Origin: Lethocerus indicus
Lineage: Eukaryota > Arthropoda > Insecta > Hemiptera > Belostomatidae
NCBI GenBank assembly: GCA_019843655.1
Contig: JACDQD010000102.1
Location: forward strand, 629,501-693,500
DNA: 64,000 nt
Reading direction: 5' to 3'
A program made the position numbers and the translations under genes. Positions 50,901-64,000 of the stretch are shown here, one piece after another; position 1 is the stretch's first letter; each line of letters begins with the position of its first letter. Under the pieces are notes generated by a model that was given only the letters and a program-made list of their open reading frames with translations, was not told the DNA's origin and made no database searches.

Positions 50901-53900
50901 TATTCGACATCAATTTTTCAGACAGTATTAGTAGCCCAATTATAATAACTAGAAGAACGAGGTTATCATAAATTCTATTAAAAATACGTACTGGTTTTCA
51001 TGTCATAACCCACAATTGACAATAAGTAAATACAAAAATGATCGAAATTTTGTATTACTACCAATCTGGTAAAAAATAAATCAAATCCCAAAATCATACA
51101 GATCTTCATGGAAAAAATATACTTTAAAAATTACCCCGTACAACAACCAAATATTGCAAACAATATAAATATATGATTGAATTAAAATTAATTCGAATAT
51201 CGACAGTATTACAGTTGAACAAATAAAATTAGGCCCCTAGATTGTCATAAAACAATAATCATGGTCTACAAGAGTATAGGCCAGTTGCACATTTAATAAA
51301 ATAAATTACAAACACTTTTATTACACTAAGTTCGTAGGAATGTACGGCATTTCTGAATAAAGAACATTATTCAGCAAGTCTTCCTGCGGGAATTTTTAAG
51401 GTAATAAAATTCTAACGGTTATTCATTCCATTGTGCGTTGAATATAATGTAGGGAAATTATACCCAGAATGTCATACGCTGAATATAAAATTATTAAATA
51501 AGGGAAAAACCTGAAGCCGAAGGACGAGTCAATGATTAGCATGCAAGATCATCACAGCGTTAGTAATAACTACCAATCAATGCACACTCATAATATAAGT
51601 ATATAAGACGGTACCCGGTATTAATGTAATGCGTTAGTATTAAGTCCGAATTCTTTTTTATGCAGGCAACATTTTTTATCTATTTGGTGAAATATTTGCG
51701 GAAATGTAAAGAAACAACAAATAATTTTAAAAGTAACTATATTTTAAGTTGTATATTGCCTAAAATGTAGGAAAGTCTGGAAGGAGGAAAAACATTTTTC
51801 CATTCCGGCCCGATCGTATACCTGAGGAACAATTTTCGACCTTGATTTTCGACCGATTGACATTCTTCTTTTGGATCTCAAGAATAAAAAGTATACTTTA
51901 CTAATGTATGCCATTGACTGAAAAATTTCAGGGACGTTTGAAAGACGACAAATCTCAAACGTTTTCGAATTATGAATTACGATCATACCATGGCGGGGAA
52001 AATTGGCATTGGCTTGGAGGAAAATTGGCATAGAACTTGGGACATACACACAATTATCAATTTAAAGCATTGTCAATATAATGAAAGTTAAAAAACGAGT
52101 TAAAGGGTTTTTGCATTATTCCATTTTTGAGTTATAGAATATTTGCAATTGTGTAATTCTTCAGCCCAACCAACGTGTCTTTTTCTTTTATTTAGTTTAA
52201 AATATACGGTACTTTATAACGTTTGTTAGAAGTTTGGAATATCAGCCGTTTGATTCTCTTTCCCACAGCAAGTTTAGGGGTTTCTATGGTGCCAAAATTG
52301 CTGGTGCCTCTTTTTGTGGTCCTGTATTGTATCGACTACTACAGGACTAACCAACACATTTCAATTTTTCATAATTGTATTTATTCGGGTGGCATTTATT
52401 TTCTAAGCGGATTCTTTATTTCCGGTCGCTTGCCATTCATTTAAGAAACTCATGTCTTCTGTCATTGTCTACAAGATGTCTTTGCGGGTGTCCCGTTTCC
52501 TTTTGTTCAGGTGCACAAGCGGAGTGCACATTGTTTTATGCTAGGAATTAATTCTCTCATTCCTTATGTTTACCGTTTGATGTATGTAGTTAGATGGACT
52601 TTCTAAAATATATAATTGTACTCAACATTATTTAACGGAAAATTAAAAGTTGAGTTTAGTCTTATTGAGAAATACAATTTTTTTTAAAGTACCTACAAAA
52701 TATTTCTCTACGAATATATAAGCGAAATACCTGGATGGCTTTCGAGTCGTTGAATTCATTCAATTCTAGAATCATAGACTATTCATAAACTATTGACTAG
52801 GCCTCCTCCATAAGGATGGCACATATGAAAAGCCGCCAGGTATAAAATGGGTGTATTTAAGGCGAGACGGCACCATTGACAAGGGCCCACTGCATCGGGC
52901 GAAGGCAGACATCGAGGCGACATTCCAAAAACCACTTTTTGTGATGCGAGGAGGACCCGCTTCGATACTAAACTCCCACATTCAAATTTGAAGCCAAGCC
53001 TGTAACAACGGCCGGATTTCCCCACCGTTAGTGCCCGGCAGAATATCGTTGAGCCAGACCATATTTTATGAACCTTCGATCAGTTATCCTCATATTATTC
53101 TAAATAACATTCTCCCTTTACACACACACACACACTTATATATATATAAATTGTATATGTCTCAGTATATAACCACGATTGCAATTAATACCACGGACGT
53201 TTATCGGAACATCCGTTATCCAACGAACTCATATTATTAGACCCAATTATATGTACTCCTTTCATCATTTATTTAATTAAAGTGTAATGTATACAATTAA
53301 CAACGATATCTTAGCGTTCTGAATTAACGCCGTTGACCTCGCCGGCACGGTGGCCCGCCACGAGATAGCTAATGCATATGCAGACTTCAATTCAACAAGA
53401 CTGTAATTCCGGTGCTATCTCCGGCGTTCAAAACAGGCCTTGGGTTAGGTATGACACTGCGACCGTAAGGGGGACAATACAAGTACGTAATCAAAACGTT
53501 ACAGCATATCGGAAATTAGACCGAAGTAAAATGATTAACCAATCATAACTCGTTGCCGGAACATTGGCTGTATATGGGCCTTGCGCAGATGTCCCCCCGT
53601 TGAATATTGCGGATCTCTATTTCAGCCTTTATTTAACAGCTTTTGGTGGTCTACTATTGGATTACAGTCAATCTCAATTTCAATAGTTCATTTCCAAATT
53701 TACTACAGTACACACCTGTAACGCCAATCAAATAAACGCCATATTTTAATACGGTCTACCGGCCTTACGCAATGGCCAATTTGCGAACCACCAAAACGAA
53801 AATCATACAATCGCCGATGAACTCATTATCGGTTATTTGTGCGAACGCTAAATACACAGTCGGCAAGCACGCTAATTACAAACAGACTGACATGTTTCCA

Positions 53901-54592
53901 AACAACTTTCTTCACTGTGACACAATAATAATTATTTAATGATAGGGGATATCCACACATATGGGATCGAGAATATACGCGTATCTCGGAATTTTTTTTG
54001 ATTCCATCGTCCATTGGTCGCAGTTTTAATTCATGGCAACTGAAAACCAGATTTCATGCTAGCGAGAATCGCTTCTGAACTGAGGCGAGGGAGAAATTTA
54101 CTCCCAACAAACTCCCGTCTGTGCGGGGTACGAACGTCATATCCACAGCGTTATCGGCGTTGTTGCAGGCCCGTTTCTGTATTGCAGATTTATGCACTAT
54201 CCGGATACCGATAGTGCAATAAGTCCCCGGGTCCACACATACGGACCACACCTTTGACCCACCCACCCCCTACCACAATTTGATCCCAATCCGACTGCAA
54301 TTGTTGCTCAAACAATAGCGCAATAATCCCTCCGCTTTCGATTTGTCTCAACGTGCAGAAGTCAGATTCCGCTCTGAGAGCTTAATTCGATTGGAATAGC
54401 CTTTGTCCATTCAAATATGTTATGATACAGCCATATCTAATTGAATTTATTTCCCTCAAACTCCCACACATAAAGTTAAATGTGGAACAGAACCAACATA
54501 TCTGGACTAACTTGCGGGTATTCATTTTGGGACTCGCGAGGTTAAGTCAAAATATACAATTATGAAAAGAAATAAACTACCGGTAATATAAT

Positions 54593-54610
54593 GTTAAACA
54601 ATTGTTTAAC
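54593..54610. repeat. Perfect 18-bp palindrome GTTAAACAATTGTTTAAC
   Basis: Self-complementary over all 18 bases, with a CAATTG centre. No related copy was seen beside it. Confidence 0.9.
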
Positions 54611-56325
54611 AATTTTTCTAATCTGTAAAAATCAACCATTCAAAAACATTATAATAAATCCGTTGTAATAAACCTGTCGAAAAAAGCTATTTTCCTTCTT
54701 TTATTTCGTTGGCATAAGACGTGGGCGTTTATCTCGAAAGAGATAAGGGCCCGCCGTCTGTAATATATACCGTTTTATAAATATACCCGGGCGGAATCCA
54801 TAAAATTAATTGTGAAGATAAAAACAAGGGAATGAGCATTAACCCAACCCGAGTAATTGGCCGGCGGACTTGGAGCAAGACTAAACTGGTTCATTAAAGC
54901 GCGGGGCGGCTTTCAAATTGGAGGATGTCATTGCCATTAACGCTCTGGGAGCGTGCAACCGTTCGTGCATTTATTTCCGCAACAAATGGTTTTAGACTTC
55001 TTAGGAACTAGAAATTAATGCGGCTCTGTTTTTTGAGTCTGATCCCGGAATGAGAGGTCAATTGACTTCGGAATTCCGAGAAATGCAGACGAGATTATGA
55101 TATATTGAAACCCAATTTTAATCGGTAGCGTTCGGATGACATTAAATTTAACAGCAAAGCTTTTCATAAACGAAATTGAAATAAATAAATAAAATTATTT
55201 GATGAAATAATAAATTCATAACACAGTTATGCTATACAATTTGTATACCTAAATATTGTTCCCGTTGATCTAATTAATTTCAGGTTTACATAACTTTTAA
55301 GGTCTTCGATTTGTTGTATTGTCCAATCTCATTTTATTATCTCAAGGTACAAAGTATATGAGATGATATGAACTGCTCTCCAAATGCCTTCCCAGCCTTA
55401 AGTTCTGTCAATACTGGAAAACTTTGGGGGAATAATTGTTATTTCATATATATCCCTAACACTAGGAGGGAAACGCGGACCTTATCTATATTAAATTATT
55501 ACAATTACAAGTTATACCTATTTATCCTATATACTCCCATGGGCGTAAACCCATTGATACCTTATGCAGAAATACAGTTTATGATGGGAGTGAGGAAAAT
55601 AGAATGTACCCAACTATTTTAATGCAATTACAACCAACTAGAAGATGAAATATACGTCTGCTCTCATTACATAAATTAGCCACGTCCGTGTATTAACTAA
55701 TGCCCGCGAGCACAGTTGTAGCCAATGGGTTTTTTGCACTAACTCCGACAAATATGGTAACGTCGAGTGTCCAAATGGCTCCGCCAACTAATTCACCTGG
55801 ATGAAAATTTTATTAAATGATATTTTTATTTCTGTAGCCGGTTAAATAACAATTAATTACACGTGGGTTATAACGATGGGATTGATATTAACCACAAATG
55901 CACGAAAGTACATATCTATCTTATACAAAGTAATTTTGATGAAAAAGATCCAAAAAAAGTAATGTCTTTAAATAAAATTATAAATGGTTACCAACATGCT
56001 TAAGCGCATCACTAATCTACTGATGGAACCACAATGAAGACGAAAAGCCGAAACCTGGCCAGCACTATATCAATTTAGCAAGTGGAGGCAGAAGATTGCA
56101 AGGGTTAAATTAAAATTACTTATATTTTTATTTAGAAATTAAGTCTAAATAATTTCTTGCTAATAATTCTTCATTCAAGAGATAGCTAAATAAGGCTGGA
56201 AACCGAAATCCTATTTGCAACTCCCCGTTGTTTTAGAATATTGAAGTCAACACCACCTGCCGGTAATGCACTCAGGGCAAACTCATTCTGTAACGCAATA
56301 AAGTAGTAAGGTAACTTCGTACCGT

Positions 56326-56348
56326 TAAAACGGCACTCTGCCGTTTTA
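56326..56348. repeat. Perfect short hairpin TAAAACGGCA-CTC-TGCCGTTTTA
   Basis: Ten-bp perfect stem with a three-base loop. It looks like a bacterial terminator stem but stands in an insect nuclear setting with no gene next to it. Confidence 0.85.
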
Positions 56349-57429
56349 GCCAGGATTTTGATTAAGTTAGTGCAGGCCTCACTTCATAAACAAGTTCGAT
56401 TTTAAAACTGGTTTCTATCAGGACAAATTTCGGCCCTGAAACTTCACTATGCCACGAATAGCGTCATTGTATCAAAAGTATAATAATACATAGTTAGACG
56501 GTTATGGAAAGTGGAAGAATCTAATGCTAGGTCTTAATGAACTGGAATGTTTAAAAAAAGTTACTGCCTGTGGGTCCATGTGTAAAAAAGTACGGCTTGC
56601 TGGTACGAGAGCGTACCTCTGTCAGGAAAGAAATATATTTTTAGAGAATTTTTCAAAAGAGTTTGGAATATTCAGAACATACAATCAATAAGCGCTTATT
56701 AAAAGTAGAAATAGAGAAGGACCCAAAAAATGCATGCACACTTCAACACGAAAAATATTCGTGACATAATTATTTACCGCACTAATTCAGTTTGGATGAT
56801 AAAAAGGGTACAGATGATCATTATTGAAGTATGTATAAGGTTTTTTGGGCCTCTGTATGTGAGTTAATAGAATGCCAGTGTATTTTAGTCACAATATCGA
56901 AATTTCCTGTAATTCTATCAATGGCTCTGTTTTCCATGCTTTCCATGCAAATGATTAAGTGAAAACATGTGAATTAATGTACCGAGATAACGACATGCGT
57001 TGTGTTCTGCAATTGTAAGTACATTTAGTAATCAGAGTATGCAGATCAACTGTTAGAATGAACGAGCTCAACCGTTCGACCCGGTTTATATTTAGGGTAA
57101 TTAAACTATGTTGTCCGAATAATCTGTGGTAATAATCTTCAAAGTCTCTAGACTGAAATAATTATTTTATACAACGCTATGTTTTCAAAACGCAGAACTT
57201 GTTGAAAGAATGTAACAAATTTGTTTAATGTCTAATAAATTCCGAGTTATAGTATATTAAAAGTCGAATATTTCACTTGAATTTTTCTATTTCCCTACGT
57301 GAAAAAGAACGTCGGGAACATAAGTAATTAGGAACATATTCTTCGAACTACAATTGGAAAACATATGTTTTCCAAGTCACCGATGAGACTTAACCATCCC
57401 CTGGTACACAAACAAATAATTTCGGATGT

Positions 57430-57900
57430 CTTTACCCAAAAGTTTCTTCCCGAATATTGACGGCATATTATCGTTTCTTGACGAATCCGAACCAACCGAC
57501 GAACCGCACCAAATTCACATGGGTAATGAAAATTAATTATCCGCGATGGGAAGTGGAACCGACCGAAGCGGAAAATGTATTAAAAATTAAATTTTTAACG
57601 CAACAGGATCTTATGAACAGGATGCAAGGGAGACGTCCGAGCACCGTGTCCGGTGCAGAGTGGAACAGGTTCTCACAAAAGGAAGAGAGAGGTCACGAGG
57701 TCGCGATTTCCAGAAGGTCATCATACCTTTCATGGTCCCTAACATTTTTTTCTGCTGTCCCAATTAACTATGCGAAGCCGCCCCCTGAGGTATTTCGGTC
57801 GAACAATTTCCGATTGTACTGATTCCCGCGCCTCCACTACAAATTCCTGCAATCGCATTATGCGCCAAAGAAATAGTCATCGTGACGTCTCTTCTGACTT
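57430..57900. promoter_or_regulatory. Less AT-rich block, possible conserved element
   Basis: The composition is balanced and one plus-strand frame stays open for 121 codons (57457-57822). That frame has no recognisable domain, no signal peptide and no visible splice context, so I do not call it a gene. A conserved non-coding element is the more likely reading. Confidence 0.25.
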
Positions 57901-60900
57901 CTAGAATCTCGGTAAAATGGTAGAATAAATCGTCGTTAATTGTTAGTTGCTGTCCATGTATTATGCGATTGTGATTCTATACTGAGTTGTCCATAAATTA
58001 GTTTAATGTAATATGAAAGACTGAAACTTATTCATGGCCCAATTAATTATGCCTCTAAGCGCATAATATATAATTTTAATCCTATGTTTGTTTTATATTG
58101 TGTAAAAAGATAAAGTGCTCCTTTTTTCCGTTCTCTTAAAGGCCGATATTATCGGAAAAATTGCCTCCGCAGTAGGTACACTTGAATAAGAGCTTGCTAA
58201 TTAAATAAATACTTATTACAGTCGCAACTTTAGTACGCAGATTAAGTTTCATTTTTTGAACACCGGGTGGTCCAGGACGAAGAAGGCGAAGTATGCGGTT
58301 AAGAAACCTTCTTGACCGAAAAGCCAGAGCGGGCCTCAATTAAGGAGAAGACTGGGCATGGAGTAATTAACTGTTAAGGAGTAGAAAGAGGAGGAGGAGG
58401 AGGAGGAATTGAATCATAATAATTAACCGGTTCACGGCCTGATTGCCACGGACGACACGTCTACCAAAATCCCCCCCCAATCCAACCCCACTCTAATTTT
58501 CTTCGTCCAAGGACAAGATTTGTTCAGCCGGTGGTGCACTAAATCTGAAGCCGTTTAATTCTACCATCGACTCTATGCTTTAATTTTTTATTCCTCACTG
58601 AAAACTTCTGGAGGCCTTAACGACGGATGCGAAAGCGGTGGAGACAGTATGCTATTTAAAAAGTAGTGTTGCTAAATTAAAGTTAACCTGAAACAATACC
58701 TGAAAAAGAATACATAATACCAAATATAATGTGTATATAAAACTTGTGCCATTTTCAGTTTCTACCAGGTTGACTACACAATTATTTACCAGAATACCGG
58801 AAGATGGAAGATCCCAAACGAGAGAATAGATGGTACGTGAGCAATAAATATTCCGAGACTGGCGGAGGAAACTGAATTCAGTGGAAGAAATAAGAACAAT
58901 TCTGCAAATGAATATTCGAGAAAGGGAGTTGCGTCTGATGGAAATAGAGATGGTTTGGGCCTACTGGGGAAAGCGGCCTCTATAAACAACCAGCTAACAC
59001 GGCCTTATTCGCCATGCCTCGGGGGTGGCCTGGAATATGTAGAATGTTGCCCGAAAATTATTGATATATTTTCAAATAAAATATGTGGGCATTATAAACA
59101 AGTTGCGAATTTGATCGTGTGTTTTTCATGTTTTGTATGCCTCCTCTTAATACTAATATTACTAACATTAATATTTGGAACAAAGTCTGAGTTTTTTGTT
59201 CGTCCTAATATTCTTCACATAGAATGTTTTTGCATAAATCTTCGTGTTTATACATCGACATCATGATTGATTAGTGTGTAAAATTATATTTTGCATAACC
59301 GTCGCATGTCTTATGAGCGCGTTCTCTACGAAGCAAGTAATTAACGATTCTATTAAATTCTTGTCTCATGAATCAATGCCATTTCTCGACCAGAGCCCAC
59401 ATTGCTAAGGGTGCCTCATAACGTTTTCTAGGTCACGGATAATATTGTACGGTTTCACCCCCGGGAGACAAAAGCCGTTATCGGGTCATTATTTTCGGTT
59501 AAAATGCATAAGATTTAAAGTTTATGTCCGGAAGTTTTTGTCTGCAGGGGAACGCCTTATTCCCATTCATCATTTTAATAAAATGTTAATTATCAACTAA
59601 CCTCCTCCTCTGAGACCAGACCGGTTTCTGGTTTTCGCCATAATCAGTTCAGAATAATTAAGCTTTGTAATATCTGGATGTGCTATTGTTAATGGAGCAC
59701 CTTAGCGCTGTTGCTAAGACAAATAAAAAAAATGAAACAATTTTATTTACACACTTAGTATTACTCATAATACTCATAATCGTGCACGTGTTTGCAGGAA
59801 TTTACATCGTTTTTAAGTTGGCACGTTAAACACTCGTAGAGTAACCTCTAGCACATTAGAGACCTTTCTTTTTTTCATAATTTGTTATCATTTGCCATGC
59901 ATCCTTTAAATATTTACCATAAGAAAATATTACAACATCGAATGTAAATGTTGGGTTGTTTCAGCTAGTTATGTACCCTAGTGAATCATACGGTCACCTG
60001 GAAGACCCATTGCCCTAATTGTTGCACATTGAAGCATTTTTTTTATTAAAAAGAGAAACCGCAGTAAATTAAATTCCAATGAACAATTCATTTAATAATC
60101 ACGTTTCCAGATGTTCCACTCCAGCTCTCGACTTCCTTCCCTGTACCACTGACGTATTTACCATTTTCTCGATTCGTAATGTTACAAACTTAATAACCAG
60201 CTTCAACTGGGACACAGCGCTACATTTCCAAGCCGATGGGATGAACCAATTGTTGGCCGGGGAGAAGGGAAATAATGCTCGAAGGTAATAAAAAGTAAAA
60301 AGGCAAACAGGGAGTGAGACTCTCCCACGGCCGGGGCAATATAAGAAAAACAGTCGGACTCATTCCAAAGTGAAACAGTCTTTAGAAGAGATGAAAAACT
60401 TTTACAAGTCTGTGAATCGGAGAATAAAAATAAAAGATAATTTCCCAACAGAACAATGCAACCATTTAAATATAACTCATTCATGAATCCCACTCAGTAT
60501 ATTTCAACTGAATTTAATTTCACGAGATAAACCAGTTATTGGTTAAACGCGCCACGAATTCCCTATGTTCTAAATATTCGCATGAGAATGGGCATGCATT
60601 AACTTACTTAGTACAGACTGTGTCATATACCTATTCAGAACCATAAAAATTCTCTAATATTCAAATTAATGTTTGAGATACAAATGTGAATAGAAAATTA
60701 TGAACTGAGAAGTGAGATTACTATGCTATTCTTTATACAATTTTATAATATATCACAGAGGAATCAGAAATACCACCTCAAATAAGAATCACGAAAAGAT
60801 ACTATTGACAGAAATCACTAAACGAGATTAATGGTGGAATAGGTAATACCGACTCTCAAATATCCCCCATTATTTTAACTAACCTCTGAACGTACATGGA

Positions 60901-63900
60901 CATTTACTTACGATTTGATATTCCTCGCCGCTGTATGAACAGGGGCCTTGGCCGGTTTCACTGTGGCCTTTATTCAGGTCTTTCGACAGAACCTTGTCTC
61001 GAAATATAATAAAACTGTATTGGGGTCATCGACTGACGCGATCATCCAATTGTGGCCTACTAAATTTAAATTCAGGGAACGATTTCTCGGCTGAATTTGA
61101 AATCAGGCACAAGAAGAAAAGGTGTCAAACGGAAGATTACATTCACAGACCTATATTTCTGCGAAAATGCAGTTCTACTCGGGTTGTGGGAGTATGAAAC
61201 CTTCTCTTTATATGTATGAAACCAGACAACGGCTTTCACCTCACTAGACTCCGCAAAATATGATCCCGTGTCTTAAACAGTACAGTTACCTCGAAACACT
61301 GTTCACCAGGAATCCGGCAAAACTATTTTAAATTTCGAATTTGATCGCATTGTAATACTAGCGATTGTTCGGTAAAATGGAACATCTGTTCTGATGAAAA
61401 AGAAATACAAAGGATAAGACCTATATTTCAAGATCCATGTAGTCAGAACAGTTTTGAACAGAAGTATCGGACGAACTTAAGGCTTAATTAAGGTCGATTA
61501 ATTTTTACCTAGAGTGATTTGATAAAAATTAATATTATCCTAAAATCATAGAATAAATTAAACAGTTGCACAATTCAAACTACTACCGTCTGATTGTCAA
61601 ATTGGTTGCCAAATAACCAACTTTGCCTTTCACAGAAAATTAATCCCTGAAACAAGCGATAACTAACAATAATTTTCAAGTGAATCACCCGTCCTGGACT
61701 CAAAAATTAATTGCGCCTTCCAGATACTGAATTAATCGGAGGTATTCCTTCGAATCTAGTAATGAAATCCCAGTACTATGTGTCCGGGATTTTCCTGCCG
61801 GTCAACTGGGAATATTCCCAGTGTTAGTTCATAAACCCTTGGGCGCCGTCGGGATATCGGAAAAAATAAACATCGGCGTACGCCACACCGATACGGGGAA
61901 CTGGAAAATGAATCACTGCGTTACATAACAGATCCGCACGTGGTCTGAATGAAATGCCAATTGTTTCTAGTTGCTTCGAAACACGCTTACAGCAACTTTT
62001 AACCGCCGATGACTAATGCTTTTTTCATGAAAGAAATTCGTCTTATCGCTAGGGGAGATGACAGAATGAATTTAAATGTTCACCTTTCTAACGCACGGAA
62101 ACCTGAGCTGTCTACCGATTTATAGCCGGTAGATATACTATGTAAATAGAAAGTATTTTATTTTGGAAGAAGTTTATACATTTATTCGGCAGCTGAATCA
62201 TTTCTTAACCTTAAAAATGTTAAGTAATGTGCAGATACACAAAAACCTGTAGACTTAAGTCAACTACACATTCGTATTCAAATTCAAAAAATGTAAAGGT
62301 TGAAACCCAATTAAAAATTCAGGGAGTGTCACATTATTTCGAATAGCCGATTTAATTTTACGCCTGGAAAATTCTGGAATTTTATTCTCAATTAATCCGA
62401 CTAACATTATCAGCAGTGTTCGATCCATCGGTATCGGAATTAGTGGGGCGCCGCATTTTTAAAATCTGAGGCCAACGCGATTGAGAAGTTGGAATGGTGA
62501 TTCATCTGCCATCCGGTCTTGGAGAGGGCGCCTCCGTAACCACTCGGTCAGGATGGTTTCCATTCCGACTCTACGAGAACGTTGATATTTTACGAAATCG
62601 GTTGACACAATCTTTATTTTATTCCGCGAACTGCTCAATCGAGCCCTATTGTGCGCAGTGACGGCCGTTAGACACCTACGAGTTCCATGCAGAGGAGCGT
62701 GAGGAGATGTAGGGTAGGAAGCTTATTTATTATACACCGGATTAGCCATACACGGATTTTCGTCTTAATTTTATGTAGTTTTAATGTCACTGTTCTCCCC
62801 CTTCAGTGTCTGTCAGGTTCTCCCCCCCCCCCCCCCCCCAAAGAGGGCCTCAGAAGGAAAATACAAAAATCCTTCCAATGGAATTTCAATTTACATTAAA
62901 TAATTTTGTCCGTTTGACATTCCGTTAGCAATGAGATCAGTGCCGTGAGAAGTAGTTTTTTCCGTGCCATCAATCAATTATGCATCCCACTCTTCAGGCT
63001 CGAAAAATACAAGGCAAGATAGACATTTTGTCCGTCATATTTGTGCTGTAAACACCTAAAATGTAACAGCCCCATAAAGTTTTCGAAACGGTATTAAACC
63101 AGCAGGATACTTTCGGTACGGCAATTCTCCGGAATGGCGGAGAAACCCGCGAACGGGGCGAATATTAAACGCTCCTCGTGATTATCCCCCTTCCTTTTCA
63201 ACAATGGCTCTCTTTTTCAGATTATAGCGGTATTCGGAACAGTTAACTTTAGGGTCGCAGTTTTTACAGCTCTCCCTATTTAACCTTCTTGCGAAACATT
63301 CGAGGCGATTAGTTTTATTACTGATTGATTTCAGCTCTATTAAATCATAAATTGTTTTCATAATCACCTATTATAATAGGATACAAGAAATTCACCTTAT
63401 CGCGTACTTTATTCTTACCATGTTAGGGTTGAAATAAAACAGCGAAAACTTCTTCAAATATCAGGATATCATATTTTGTCTAACACATTATTTTGAGTAT
63501 TTTTCAACGTTTGCACTTGACTTAAATTACGGGATTACATGTGTAATCCGGATCTTATCAATTGGTTGTTTACCCAGTATTGGCTTTTAACAGCATGTAT
63601 AACATGCGCGTATTAGACTATGTAAACTATGGATTGGTGCATGAATCAATTTATTCATCTACCGCTGATAATAATAAAACGAAATTTTGAAAAACGATTT
63701 CTCAACTATTTCTCTGTAACAGCTTGGGCTCAGTTCTTATTAAGAGGCCCGCATTTCCAATAAACTTTCAGACAGATATAAGGGGGTCCAGAATATGGGC
63801 AAAGGGAAAGGGGAGATTAAAGTCCGTAATTTCCTGAAAATATTTAGATCCGAGCAGATCAGAAAACCCGAGTACCGATTTCAATCTCGGTCTGAGACGT

Positions 63901-64000
63901 TTGCACGAGATTAAATCGTCCATAATTGATCAAACTTTCAAGAGATAGTTCCATTACTCGGTGGAATGGTGGAGGCGAGTCGTTTTTATCCGACCGGTTC
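57900..64000. other. Gene desert, part 10
   Basis: No exon recognised. It contains a GGA triplet run (58388-58407) and an 18-base C homopolymer (62822-62839). Less AT-rich patches lie at about 61780-61960, 62440-62700 and 63080-63180. On the minus strand CCACTCGGTCA (62540-62550) reads as a tRNA-like A box (TGACCGAGTGG) without a convincing B box. Confidence 0.4.
62822..62839 (+). repeat. Poly-C run of 18
   Basis: Eighteen consecutive C followed by AAAGAGG. Length is subject to sequencing error. Confidence 0.9.

Larger units (their letters stand above)
50900..57430. other. Gene desert, part 9
   Basis: No exon recognised. Small less AT-rich patches occur at about 52800-53050, 53330-53470, 54060-54310 and 54840-55100. 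A short (CA)n-(TA)n composite lies at 53120-53147. A perfect palindrome lies at 54593-54610, and a 10-bp-stem, 3-nt-loop hairpin at 56326-56348. Confidence 0.45.

Noticed and set aside
57457..57822. 121-codon plus-strand open frame in the desert
   Set aside because: No domain, signal peptide, conserved motif or splice context. An open frame of this size is expected by chance in a block with balanced composition.

Overview
The window reads as nuclear DNA of an insect. It holds spliced eukaryotic genes with GT-AG introns (one GC-AG), a 376-residue cytoplasmic actin of the Drosophila Act5C type, a TATA/TCAGT initiator pair typical of arthropods, and AATAAA signals. Nothing seen fixes the order or species. 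There are no bacterial operons, no CRISPR array, and no transposon with an intact coding region.

Layout. Positions 1-5370 are very AT-rich, with a fold-back element at 485-578 and a head-to-head array of units about 235 bp long at 3030-4990. Positions 5374-6424 (minus) hold an unrecognised coding region that needs either a short intron or a frameshift to read through. Positions 7674-9811 (minus) encode mitochondrial ribosomal protein L12 in four coding exons. Positions 10239-10938 (plus) encode an 84-residue cysteine-free protein in three small exons, with a signal peptide and a C-terminal run of basic cleavage motifs. It is divergent from mRpL12. Positions 12518-14790 (minus) are the actin coding exons, followed upstream to about 16440 by two alternative leader exons, each with its own promoter. 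These two promoters share an NF-Y/SRF (CCAAT/CArG) module in opposite orientations.

From about 16.44 kb to the end (about 47.5 kb) I find no convincing protein-coding exon. This stretch is not featureless. AT-rich sequence alternates with islands of visibly higher GC and CpG content that carry recognisable transcription-factor sites (CRE, MEF2, CArG+TCF, Hox/Exd TGATTAATG, a long GA/CT tract), plus microsatellites, palindromes and a decayed tRNA-derived SINE head. I infer a regulatory desert such as surrounds developmental genes, with the target gene probably outside the window.

The mRpL12, peptide and actin genes are unrelated in function. The new biology most worth following is the small secreted-peptide gene, then the duplicated and inverted promoter module of actin, then the island-rich desert.
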